64,000 nt of DNA from Oscillospiraceae bacterium (GTDB lineage Bacteria > Bacillota > Clostridia > Oscillospirales > Ruminococcaceae): assembly GCA_019423755.1 (NCBI GenBank), contig JAHZAU010000002.1, positions 124,001-188,000 on the forward strand, in the 5' to 3' direction. Of this stretch, positions 57,664 to 64,000 are shown piece by piece. Position 1 is the stretch's first letter, and each line of letters starts with the position of its first letter. The notes under the pieces were generated by a model that was given only the letters and a program-made list of their open reading frames with translations, was not told the origin of the DNA and did not search any database. Position numbers and translations under genes: made by a program.

Positions 57664-58404
57664 TTAATATTCCTCCCCGTGGGAGAAGGCTTTGAGATAT
57701 TCGGCCACCGAGCGGGTCATTTCCTTGGAAAATTCGGAGTTGTACTTGCGTTTGCAGAAGGCCTCCATCCATTCCTCGTAGGTCTTGGCGAGAGGCTTTT
57801 CTTTCAGCAGTTGGCGCAGCTCGGCGCCGTCCATACGACGGTAGCCGTTTTGGTGGACGATCTGCTCCATGGGGCAGCGGCGGGGCTTTTCCCGCTCCAT
57901 CTGCTGGGCGGTGGGGTAGCCGAAGACCAGCATGGCCGCCGGGAAGACGAACTCCGGCAGGTGGAGCAGCTTACGGTGCTCCTCACAGCGCTCCATAATG
58001 TCGCCGATGTAGCAGGAGCCGATGCCCAGGCTCCAAGCGGCGATGACGGCGTTCTGTGCGGCGATGTTAGTGTCGCTGACCGCCAGCAGCAGGTCGCCGA
58101 CGCCGGGTTTGCGGGGCTGGCAGCCGGCGTCTACAAAGGCGTCGTACCACTTCTGGAAGTCGGCGCAGAACACCAGCACCATGGCCGCTTTGGCGATAAA
58201 GGGCTGGTTGTCGCAGGTGACGGCCAGCTGGTCCTTGAGGGCCTGGTCGGTGATCTCCAGGATGGTGTACATCTGCTGGTTGCCGGCGGTGGGTGCCTGG
58301 GCAGCCGCTTCCAGGATGGCCTCCCGGGCCTCGGGCGGGATGGGACGGTCCTCAAAGGCGCGGACCGACTTGCGGCTGTACAGGTTTTGCAGCACTTCGT
58401 TCAT
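57664..58404 (-). CDS. Nitroreductase family FMN-dependent oxidoreductase
   Basis: 246 residues. The FMN-phosphate contact RKSVRAFEDRPIPPE is near the N-terminus, AAAQAPTAGNQQMYTI is the second flavin segment, and the GIGSCYIGDIMERCE segment binds the isoalloxazine ring. The C-terminal extension (YRRMDGAELRQLLKEKPLAKTYEEWMEAFCKRKYNSEFSKEMTRSVAEYLKAF) resembles the longer nitroreductases found in Clostridia. The start MNEVLQNLYSR has GAAGG upstream; a longer in-frame extension lacks one. Physiological substrate unknown. Monocistronic. Confidence 0.9.
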   Translation of the reverse strand: MNEVLQNLYSRKSVRAFEDRPIPPEAREAILEAAAQAPTAGNQQMYTILEITDQALKDQLAVTCDNQPFIAKAAMVLVFCADFQKWYDAFVDAGCQPRKPGVGDLLLAVSDTNIAAQNAVIAAWSLGIGSCYIGDIMERCEEHRKLLHLPEFVFPAAMLVFGYPTAQQMEREKPRRCPMEQIVHQNGYRRMDGAELRQLLKEKPLAKTYEEWMEAFCKRKYNSEFSKEMTRSVAEYLKAFSHGEEY

Positions 58405-58485
58405 AGGGATGACCTTCTTTCCGGGTGGGATTTTTCCTATATCGTAGCACTTTACTGCGTCAAAGTCAACGGCAGGCGTCACACG

Positions 58486-58544
58486 AAAAAACAGAGCCGC
58501 CCGCGGCCGTTCCAAGGGGTGTTGGACGGCAGCGGGAAGCTCTG
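58486..58544 (-). terminator. Terminator of the unknown 193-residue protein gene
   Basis: A long interrupted stem (CAGAGC...CCCGC...GCCGT with ACGGC...GCGGG...CTCTG) followed by six U on the minus strand, 35 nt after the stop at 58580. Confidence 0.88.
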
Positions 58545-58579
58545 CTGTGTGGATGAATATCAAAAATAGGAAATGGTCG

Positions 58580-59161
58580 TTATTTTGCTACGCGGCGGTA
58601 CTCCAAGGGCAGGTCGTAGCCAAAGGTGCGCTTGCCGTTGACCTCGATGGTCTCGGTGACCTCCAGAACCTGGGGGGAGAACCGCTCAAAGAGGGTGAAC
58701 TTCATCACCGGGGTGAACCAGCTTTCGCTGCCGCCTACCCAGGCGTCGCCCTCCTTCTTGTACCAGGCGGGAGTGAACTTCTCCGATACTTCCAGGCTGG
58801 CCGCCGGGATGGGGGAGAGGTTGTCGGCCCGGAAGGTCTCCTTGGTGTAACCCTCGGGGATCTCGTAGGAGGTCAGCTTCACCTGACCGTCCTCGTAGGT
58901 AAAGAGGAACAGGTGGGGCATGGGGTTGGTGCGGCCCTTCTGGGTGTAGTAGCTTTCCTCCAGCACAAAGGCCCCGGCAAAGTCCTCCGGCAGACCGGTG
59001 ATGGCGCCGGTGCAGTCGGTGTTTACATGGCGGGCATGGGGATAGCCCTCTACGCCCTGGCTTTCCAGCTGCCGAAGCTGCTGGCTGTTGTCAAACTCGC
59101 CGCAGAGGATCTGCAAAAATTCTTCCAGCTGCGGCGCAAGGGTACGTTCATTCAGATTCAT
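58580..59161 (-). CDS. Hypothetical protein, 193 residues
   Basis: Soluble, no signal or membrane segment. The sequence alternates between helical N-terminus (LAPQLEEFLQILCGEFDNSQQLRQLE) and a beta-rich body (FAGAFVLEESYYTQKGRTNPMPHLFLFTYEDGQVKLTSYEIP; WFTPVMKFTLFERFSPQVLEVTETIEVNGKRTFGYDLPLEYRR). The GEFDN...EESYY...PHLFLF order is reminiscent of CpcT/CpeT-type barrels, but the resemblance is weak and I would not assign it. The start is the second ATG, 8 nt after AAGGAGG; the first is only 2 nt from it. Monocistronic. Confidence 0.8.
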   Translation of the reverse strand: MNLNERTLAPQLEEFLQILCGEFDNSQQLRQLESQGVEGYPHARHVNTDCTGAITGLPEDFAGAFVLEESYYTQKGRTNPMPHLFLFTYEDGQVKLTSYEIPEGYTKETFRADNLSPIPAASLEVSEKFTPAWYKKEGDAWVGGSESWFTPVMKFTLFERFSPQVLEVTETIEVNGKRTFGYDLPLEYRRVAK

Positions 59162-59269
59162 CGTCATCGCCTCCTTCTTTTATTGTACGGGCAGGTTTCG
59201 GCCGCAAAATAGGCCAAAAAGGCGAAGAAAACGTGAACTTTTTTCTTTTGCGCGGGATTTTCCCCTAGT

Positions 59270-60073
59270 TTATTCCAGATTCAGCTTGTTTTGGAGCACA
59301 TAGCGGCAGATCTGGAAGTAGATGGTGGAGATGATCAGCGCATAGATGATGCAGCCTCCCAGCACCCAGTTTGCGATGGAAGCGGTGCCCTCAAAGCTCC
59401 AATCCAGGTAGGTGGTGCCCCAGCCCAGCACCTGGCCAATGAGGCTCAGCCAGATGCTTTCGGCGGCGCCGATGCCCAGATAGATGAGGATGGCGGTGGG
59501 CACCCGCCAGCTGTTGCGGGGCTGCAGCTGGGACAGGCACATGGCGGCGTAGGCCTGCATGATCATCTGGATCACCGCTGCCAGCAGATAAAGCAGCAGC
59601 AGGATCATTGTGCCCATGACCTGCCAGCCCTCCGGCGGCATCTTGGCCACTACTTCGCCGATCAGTTGGAAGATCTGCCCCAGGTCCTGAAGGAGGTTGC
59701 CCCAGTTGATGGAGCCGGCCAGCAGCACCATAGCGGTAAGGACGGCTACCACGCCGGAAAGCACCACCCAAACCAGGCTCACCAGCAGCTTGGAAAGGAT
59801 CAGATGCCCCGGTTTCACCGGCAGGGTGTTCATCAGGTAGCCCTCGTCCCCCAGCAGGTTTTTATAAAACCGGGTGACGGTGATCACCGCAAAGACCACC
59901 ATCAGCGCCACATACAGCGACACCAGCACCAGCGTGCTGATGCCGATGCCCGCCGGCAGCTGCCAGGCCATAAACAGGGCGTTGATGGCCGACACCACCA
60001 GGATGCCGCCGTACAGCGGCAGGAAGGTGCGGCCGGTGGCTTCCAGCTCGTAATGCATCAGTTTTCCTAACAT
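59270..60073 (-). CDS. ABC-2 type transporter permease
   Basis: 267-residue membrane protein with six predicted helices in the ABC-2 arrangement, beginning MLGKLMHYELEATGRTFLPLYGG, with the conserved LGDEGYLMNTLPVKPGHLILSKLLVSLVW segment between helices 2 and 3 typical of exporters controlled by YtrA-like regulators. It overlaps the ATPase gene by 7 nt. Substrate unknown; cell-envelope-active peptides are typical for such systems. Confidence 0.88.
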   Translation of the reverse strand: MLGKLMHYELEATGRTFLPLYGGILVVSAINALFMAWQLPAGIGISTLVLVSLYVALMVVFAVITVTRFYKNLLGDEGYLMNTLPVKPGHLILSKLLVSLVWVVLSGVVAVLTAMVLLAGSINWGNLLQDLGQIFQLIGEVVAKMPPEGWQVMGTMILLLLYLLAAVIQMIMQAYAAMCLSQLQPRNSWRVPTAILIYLGIGAAESIWLSLIGQVLGWGTTYLDWSFEGTASIANWVLGGCIIYALIISTIYFQICRYVLQNKLNLE

Positions 60074-60765
60074 CTGAATACCTCCCGGAACAGTTGGTCG
60101 ATGGATTTCTGGTTTTCGTCCCGGACCTGGTCCACCGGGCCGCCCAGCAGGATGCGCCCGTTGGAGAGGAAGAGCACGTCGTCAAAGATGGTCTCCACGT
60201 CCTGGATCAGGTGGGTGGTAATGAGGATGGAGGAGTCCTCGGCGTAGCTGCTCAGGATCGTACGCAGGATGTAGTCCCGGGCAGCCGGGTCCACCCCGCC
60301 GATGGGCTCATCCAGGACATAGAGCTTGGCTCGGCGGGACATGACCAGCACCAGCTGGACCTTCTCCTTGTTGCCCTTGCTCAGGGTGCGCAGGCGTGCG
60401 GCCGGGTCGATGTTCAGCTCCTGGAGCATCTGTTCGGCGCGCTGCCGGTCAAAATCGGCGTAAAAGTCCCCGAAAAAGTCCAGCATCTGGCGGATGCGCA
60501 TCCAGCCGTTAAGGTAGCTGCGCTCCGGCAGGTAGGACAGCACCGATTTGCTGTGCAGCCCGGGCTGCTGGCCGTCGACGAGCACCTGTCCGGCGGTGGG
60601 CTGCAGCAGACCGGCCGCCAGCTTGATGGTGGTGCTTTTGCCGCAGCCGTTGGGCCCCAGCAGGCCCACGATCTTGCCCGGCTCGATGGAAAAGCTCAGC
60701 TGGTCCAGCACCCGGTGGGTGTGGTAATTTTTCGTCACGTTGCGAAACTCTAAAACAGGCGTCAT
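60067..60765 (-). CDS. ABC transporter ATP-binding protein
   Basis: 232 residues. Walker A LLGPNGCGKSTT, Q-loop LPERSYL, signature LSKGNKEKVQLVL (a variant of LSGGQ common in drug/bacteriocin exporters), Walker B LYVLDEPIGGVDP, H-loop LITTHLIQDV. It follows the GntR gene after 4 nt and overlaps the permease gene. Confidence 0.93.
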   Translation of the reverse strand: MTPVLEFRNVTKNYHTHRVLDQLSFSIEPGKIVGLLGPNGCGKSTTIKLAAGLLQPTAGQVLVDGQQPGLHSKSVLSYLPERSYLNGWMRIRQMLDFFGDFYADFDRQRAEQMLQELNIDPAARLRTLSKGNKEKVQLVLVMSRRAKLYVLDEPIGGVDPAARDYILRTILSSYAEDSSILITTHLIQDVETIFDDVLFLSNGRILLGGPVDQVRDENQKSIDQLFREVFRC

Positions 60766-60769
60766 CCCT

Positions 60770-61153
60770 CTATGCCTTCCTTTCTGATTCCGTTTCCTCC
60801 AAGGCGCGCTGCACCAGGTCCAGAATAGCCGGACCGTCGTACCCCAGCGCCCGCACCGCTTGGAGCATGGCGCGGACCTGGGCGTCTGCCAGCTCCCGGG
60901 AAAGGTTTTGGAGCAGCTGGCGGTCGTCGGTGATAAAGCGCCCGGCGGTGCGCTGGCTGTATACCAGGCCCTCCCGCTCCAGCTCGGAAAGCGCCCGCTG
61001 CATGGTGTTGGGGTTGACCCCCGCTTCCAGCGCCAGGTCCCGGACCGAGGGGAGCTTCTCCCCGGGGGCGTACCGCCCCGATGCGATGTTTGATTTCACC
61101 GCGGATATGATCTGCTGATAGATGGGCTGTGTTTCGTTAAAGGCCCAGGGCAT
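60770..61153 (-). CDS. GntR-family regulator, YtrA subfamily
   Basis: 127 residues: winged helix (QPIYQQIISAVKSNIASGRYAPGEKLPSVRDLALEAGVNPNTMQRALSELEREGLVYSQRTAGRFI) followed by only a short helical tail for dimerisation, which defines the YtrA subfamily. It is the first gene of the regulator-ATPase-permease operon, and a perfect 9-bp inverted repeat covers its transcription start, so autoregulation is very likely. GGAGGTGAGGAG precedes the ATG. Confidence 0.93.
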   Translation of the reverse strand: MPWAFNETQPIYQQIISAVKSNIASGRYAPGEKLPSVRDLALEAGVNPNTMQRALSELEREGLVYSQRTAGRFITDDRQLLQNLSRELADAQVRAMLQAVRALGYDGPAILDLVQRALEETESERKA

Positions 61154-61173
61154 CTCCTCACCTCCACTGTCAT

Positions 61174-61197
61174 ATTGTATTATTGAACTAATACAAT
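61174..61197. promoter_or_regulatory. Operator of the YtrA-type regulator
   Basis: ATTGTATTA and TAATACAAT, perfect 9-bp arms with a 6-nt spacer, overlap the -10 box edge and the predicted transcription start. Size, symmetry and position fit a YtrA-subfamily site. Confidence 0.7.
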
Positions 61198-61224
61198 AAT
61201 ATCAGTCTCTCCCTCCCTTGTCAA
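61196..61224 (-). promoter_or_regulatory. Promoter of the GntR/ABC operon
   Basis: Minus-strand TTGACA and TATTAT with a 17-nt spacer, near-consensus, about 40 nt before the regulator ATG. Confidence 0.78.
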
Positions 61225-61347
61225 GGGCCAGGAACGCATTTTTTCGCCCGATCCGCGCCTTTGGCGCCGCTGCGGTGGTATAAACGCCCGCCAACTTGGA
61301 AAAATAACGCCAACACCCCAAATATTTTTCCAGAAAGGTTGGGTCTT

Positions 61348-62838
61348 ATGAACCAAAACGAAAACCGTTCCCTTCCGCCTTCGGAGCGCTCCGGCGGCCG
61401 GTGGCTGCGCACCATCCTGGTGGTGCTGGTGGTCTTCTGCCTGGGGCTTTCCCTGTGGGCGGGCTTTTTGGCCATGCGGGCGGCGGAATACCGCCATCAG
61501 CTGGAAAACGCCTATATGCGGGACATCGACCAGGTGTGCGACGACCTGACGAACCTCTCCTCCGACCTGGTCAAGAGCCTGTACAGCGGCACCCCGGCGC
61601 AGCTTTCCCTGGTGTCGGCGAAAATGTGGAAGGAAGCTTCCTCCGCCAAGGAGTCGCTGGCAGGACTGCCCTCGGCCCAGCTGGGGCTGGACGGCACCTA
61701 TCGCTTCCTGTCCCAGGTGGGGGACTACGCTCTCTCCCTCTCCAAAAAATCCATGCAGGGCCAGCCGGTCAGTGAGGAGGAGTACCAGCAGCTGCTCTCC
61801 CTACGGGAGTATGCCGACCGGCTCTCCTCCCAGGTGGACAGCCTGCAGCAGCGGCTGCGCAGCGGGGAGCTTTCCCTGGACCGGCTCATCCGCTCGGCTG
61901 ACCGCAGCCAGACCGCCCAGCGCAATAACTTCTCGGTGACCGTCCCGGCGGAGGCCTCCACCGACCAGCCGGTGACGGAGAGCGAAGCCCAGGCCGCTTC
62001 GGAAGCGACCCCGGTGCAGCAAGCCGGCAACGAGGAGCTGGCCGCCATGGAAAAGGGCTTTACCGGCTACCCGTCGCTGATCTACGACGGACCGTTCTCC
62101 GACCATCTGCTGGACCGCACCCCCTTGCTCACCGAGGGGCAGCCCACCCTTTCGGTGGAGGAGGCCCGCGCCATCGCCGCCCGTTGGGCCGGGGTAGAGG
62201 AGTCCGCCCTTCCCAATATGCGGGAGGAAAACTCCCTCTGCCCGTGCTATGTCTTTTATGACGCCGAGCGCTTCTCGGTGGCGGTCAGCAAGCAGGGCGG
62301 GTATCTGGTGTACCTGATCCGCCCCGGCACCCCCGCCCCCGAAGCTGCCGCCGCCCTCTCCCGGGAGGACGCCGTCGCCCGAGCGCAGGCCTATCTTGCC
62401 GAAAACGGCCTTTCCTCCATGGAGGCCACCTATTATGAAGAAAAGGACGGCCGGCTGACCATCAACTTCGCCTACTTTGACCCGGAGGCCCAGGTACTGT
62501 GCTACACCGACCTGGTGAAGGTGGAGGTGGCGCTGCAAAATGGCGAGATCCTCAGCTGCGACGCCCGCGGCTACGTCATGAACCACCACGACCGCACCTT
62601 TGAGGCCCCGGCCCTTTCCCCGGAGGAAGCCCAGGCCTCGGTGAGCCAGAACCTGACCATGGAGCGGGTACGCTTGGCGCTCATCCCCTCCCGGGGGCAG
62701 GAGCAGGTGCTGACCTATGAGTTCTTAGGCTCCAGCGCCACCGGCGACCAGGTGCTTTCTTATATCAACACCCAGACCGGCGCCGAGCAGGAGCTTTTGC
62801 TGCTGGTCCAGACCCCGGAAGGCACCCTGACCAAATGA
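61348..62838 (+). CDS. ypeB: YpeB-like germination protein
   Basis: 496 residues: one N-terminal membrane helix (about 22-45, TILVVLVVFCLGLSLWAGFLA), a helical N-terminal domain (YRHQLENAYMRDIDQVCDDLTNLSSDLVKSLYSGTPAQLSLVSAKMWKEA) characteristic of YpeB, then three PepSY-like repeats (LSVEEARAIAARWAGV; LSREDAVARAQAYLAENG; LSPEEAQASVSQNLTM). In Bacillus YpeB partners the cortex-lytic enzyme SleB in spores. No sleB is adjacent here. The start MNQNENRSLPP has AGAAAGG upstream. It indicates spore formation in the lineage. Confidence 0.88.
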   Translation: MNQNENRSLPPSERSGGRWLRTILVVLVVFCLGLSLWAGFLAMRAAEYRHQLENAYMRDIDQVCDDLTNLSSDLVKSLYSGTPAQLSLVSAKMWKEASSAKESLAGLPSAQLGLDGTYRFLSQVGDYALSLSKKSMQGQPVSEEEYQQLLSLREYADRLSSQVDSLQQRLRSGELSLDRLIRSADRSQTAQRNNFSVTVPAEASTDQPVTESEAQAASEATPVQQAGNEELAAMEKGFTGYPSLIYDGPFSDHLLDRTPLLTEGQPTLSVEEARAIAARWAGVEESALPNMREENSLCPCYVFYDAERFSVAVSKQGGYLVYLIRPGTPAPEAAAALSREDAVARAQAYLAENGLSSMEATYYEEKDGRLTINFAYFDPEAQVLCYTDLVKVEVALQNGEILSCDARGYVMNHHDRTFEAPALSPEEAQASVSQNLTMERVRLALIPSRGQEQVLTYEFLGSSATGDQVLSYINTQTGAEQELLLLVQTPEGTLTK

Positions 62839-62850
62839 TCCCCCTTTCTT

Positions 62851-62887
62851 CGCCGCCTGCGGCCTTTGGGCTGCGGGCGGCGTTTTT
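62851..62887 (+). terminator. ypeB terminator
   Basis: CGCCGCCTGC/GCGGGCGGCG 10-bp stem (one G:U-type mismatch), 12-nt loop, then five T. Confidence 0.88.
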
Positions 62888-62894
62888 GCGGGGC

Positions 62895-62935
62895 GGTTGC
62901 GCAACCGGTTGCTATCGTGTACAATGATAGCAACC
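62895..62935. promoter_or_regulatory. Composite inverted-repeat operator and -10 region upstream of hflX
   Basis: A 12-bp palindrome GGTTGCGCAACC is directly followed by GGTTGCTATC, a 9-nt spacer containing TACAAT (62920-62925, probable -10), and GATAGCAACC. The second pair has perfect 10-bp arms. Four GGTTGC half-sites therefore cover the presumed promoter (weak -35 TTGCGC at 62897). Regulator not recognised. Confidence 0.6.
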
Positions 62936-62989
62936 CAAGAATCGCTTCCCCGGCCGCGTCCGGGGCCCTTCTGCAGGAGGTAATGAACC

Positions 62990-64000
62990 ATGTTTGAAAC
63001 ACAAGACAACCGCCCCGAAACCGCCGTGCTGGCCGCGGTGGACACCGGGGAATTTGATATGGACCGCTCCATGGAGGAGCTGGAAGAGCTGGCCCGCTCC
63101 GCCGGGGCCCAGGTGGTGGCCCGGGTGGTGCAGCGCAAAGAGCGCCCCGACCCCGCTACCCTCATGGGTTCCGGCCGGCTGGAAGAGCTGGGGGAGTTCG
63201 TGCAGGCAAACCAGGTGGACCTGGTGATCTTTGACCACGAGCTGGCCCCGGCGCAGTTAAAAAACATTGAAAAGGTGCTGGGGGAGGACACCCGGGTCAT
63301 CGACCGCACCACCCTGATTTTGGACATCTTTGCCCAGCGGGCCACCTCCAACGAAGGCCGCCTGCAGGTGGAGCTGGCCCAGCTGCGCTACCGGCTGCCC
63401 CGTCTGGCGGGCCTTGGTACCTCGCTGTCCCGTCTGGGCGGCGGCATCGGTACCCGCGGCCCTGGTGAGACCAAGCTGGAAAGCGACCGCCGCCACATCC
63501 GCCGCCGCATCCAGTCCCTGGAGGAGCAGCTGGAGGAGCTGGAAAAACGCCGCGGCCTGCTGCGCCAGCGCCGCAAAAAGGACGACGTGGTTACCGTGGC
63601 CATCGTCGGCTACACCAACGTCGGCAAATCCACCCTGCTCAACACCCTCACCGACGCCGGTGTCCTGGCCCAGGATATGCTCTTTGCCACCCTGGACCCC
63701 ACCTCCCGGGCGCTGCTGCTGCCCGATGGCCGCAAGGTCATGCTGGTGGACACCGTCGGCCTGGTGAGCCGCCTGCCCCATCATCTGGTGGAAGCCTTCC
63801 ATTCCACCTTGGAGGAAGCCGTCTCCGCCGACCTGGTGCTCAACGTCTGCGACGTGTCCTCCCCGGAGTTTGACCAGCAGCTGCGCATCACCTCCGACCT
63901 GCTGCGGGAGCTGGGCGCCGAGCAGGTGCCGGTGCTCACCGTCCTCAACAAGTGCGATTGTCTCGAGGAGCCGCCCCTTTGCCCGGACCAGTGGACCGCC
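62990..64000 (+). CDS. hflX: Ribosome-splitting GTPase HflX (3' part missing)
   Basis: The first 337 residues are present; the right window edge cuts the gene within the GTPase domain. The N-terminal HflX domain shows TLMGSGRLEEL, DHELAPAQLKNIEKVLGEDTRVIDRTTLILDIFAQRATSNEGRLQVELAQLRYRLPRL and the glycine-rich GGGIGTRGPGETKLESDRR. A coiled-coil linker and G motifs follow: G1 GYTNVGKST, G3 DTVG, G4 NKCD. AGGAGGT is 8 nt before the ATG; an earlier ATG in that spacer leads to an immediate stop. Confidence 0.95.
   Translation, partial: MFETQDNRPETAVLAAVDTGEFDMDRSMEELEELARSAGAQVVARVVQRKERPDPATLMGSGRLEELGEFVQANQVDLVIFDHELAPAQLKNIEKVLGEDTRVIDRTTLILDIFAQRATSNEGRLQVELAQLRYRLPRLAGLGTSLSRLGGGIGTRGPGETKLESDRRHIRRRIQSLEEQLEELEKRRGLLRQRRKKDDVVTVAIVGYTNVGKSTLLNTLTDAGVLAQDMLFATLDPTSRALLLPDGRKVMLVDTVGLVSRLPHHLVEAFHSTLEEAVSADLVLNVCDVSSPEFDQQLRITSDLLRELGAEQVPVLTVLNKCDCLEEPPLCPDQWTA

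Overview
The window is an ordinary chromosomal segment of a GC-rich (roughly 60 %), anaerobic, Gram-positive Clostridia-type bacterium. The best guess is a gut Oscillospiraceae/Ruminococcaceae relative. This rests on: strong AGGAGG ribosome-binding sites with frequent TTG/GTG starts; lipoprotein-type substrate-binding proteins; a two-iron superoxide reductase (desulfoferrodoxin); a membrane pyrophosphatase with the K+-dependent motif; a YpeB-type spore germination protein; LuxS; and many intrinsic terminators. No phage, insertion sequence, integrase or CRISPR array is visible.

Layout. 1-7.2 kb: a peptide ABC importer operon (oppA-B-C-D-F, minus strand, running off the left edge) behind two similar FCD-type GntR regulators. 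7.3-14.9 kb: DegV, a MATE pump, superoxide reductase, a niacin-type transporter with a NiaR-like operator, a mtn-luxS operon with two small membrane proteins, and a flavoprotein/HxlR divergent pair. 15-22 kb: an F420-glutamyl-ligase-like protein of unknown role, a TauE/SafE permease, a polysaccharide deacetylase lipoprotein, enolase and hppA. 22-27 kb: a structured gene-free stretch, then a glutaredoxin-like gene with an in-frame UGA followed by a SECIS-like hairpin (a probable selenoprotein), tcdA, and a copper module (copA with a C-terminal CopZ domain, csoR, and a CsoR-type operator). 27-35 kb: lacZ, rsmA, malQ-glgP. 35-43.7 kb: an orphan BMP-family lipoprotein with a long structured leader, an amino-acid ABC importer plus M20 hydrolase under an ARG-box-like operator, glmS, a dCMP deaminase and a Nudix hydrolase. 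44-46.4 kb: deoD-deoB-cdd nucleoside salvage. 46.5 kb: initiator tRNA-Met. 46.7-51.5 kb: the glycolytic operon pgk-(membrane protein)-tpiA-gpmI-(small membrane protein). 51.6-55.4 kb: xpaC-MATE-telA. 55.8 kb to the end: lepA, a nitroreductase, an unknown protein, a YtrA-type GntR with an ABC-2 exporter, ypeB and hflX (cut by the right edge).

The genes describe a fermentative anaerobe that takes up peptides and amino acids, degrades maltodextrin/glycogen and beta-galactosides, recycles nucleosides and SAM by-products, and defends against superoxide and copper. The most notable item is the UGA-interrupted glutaredoxin-like gene at 22557-22841, because standard gene calling would truncate it and lose its active site. 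Several near-perfect inverted repeats at promoters (hppA, dfx, hflX, ytrA-type, niaX, argR-type) and two structured RNA-like regions (22.03-22.50 kb and the BMP leader) are the main unexplained signals. All functions are assigned by reading sequence motifs; no database search was run.
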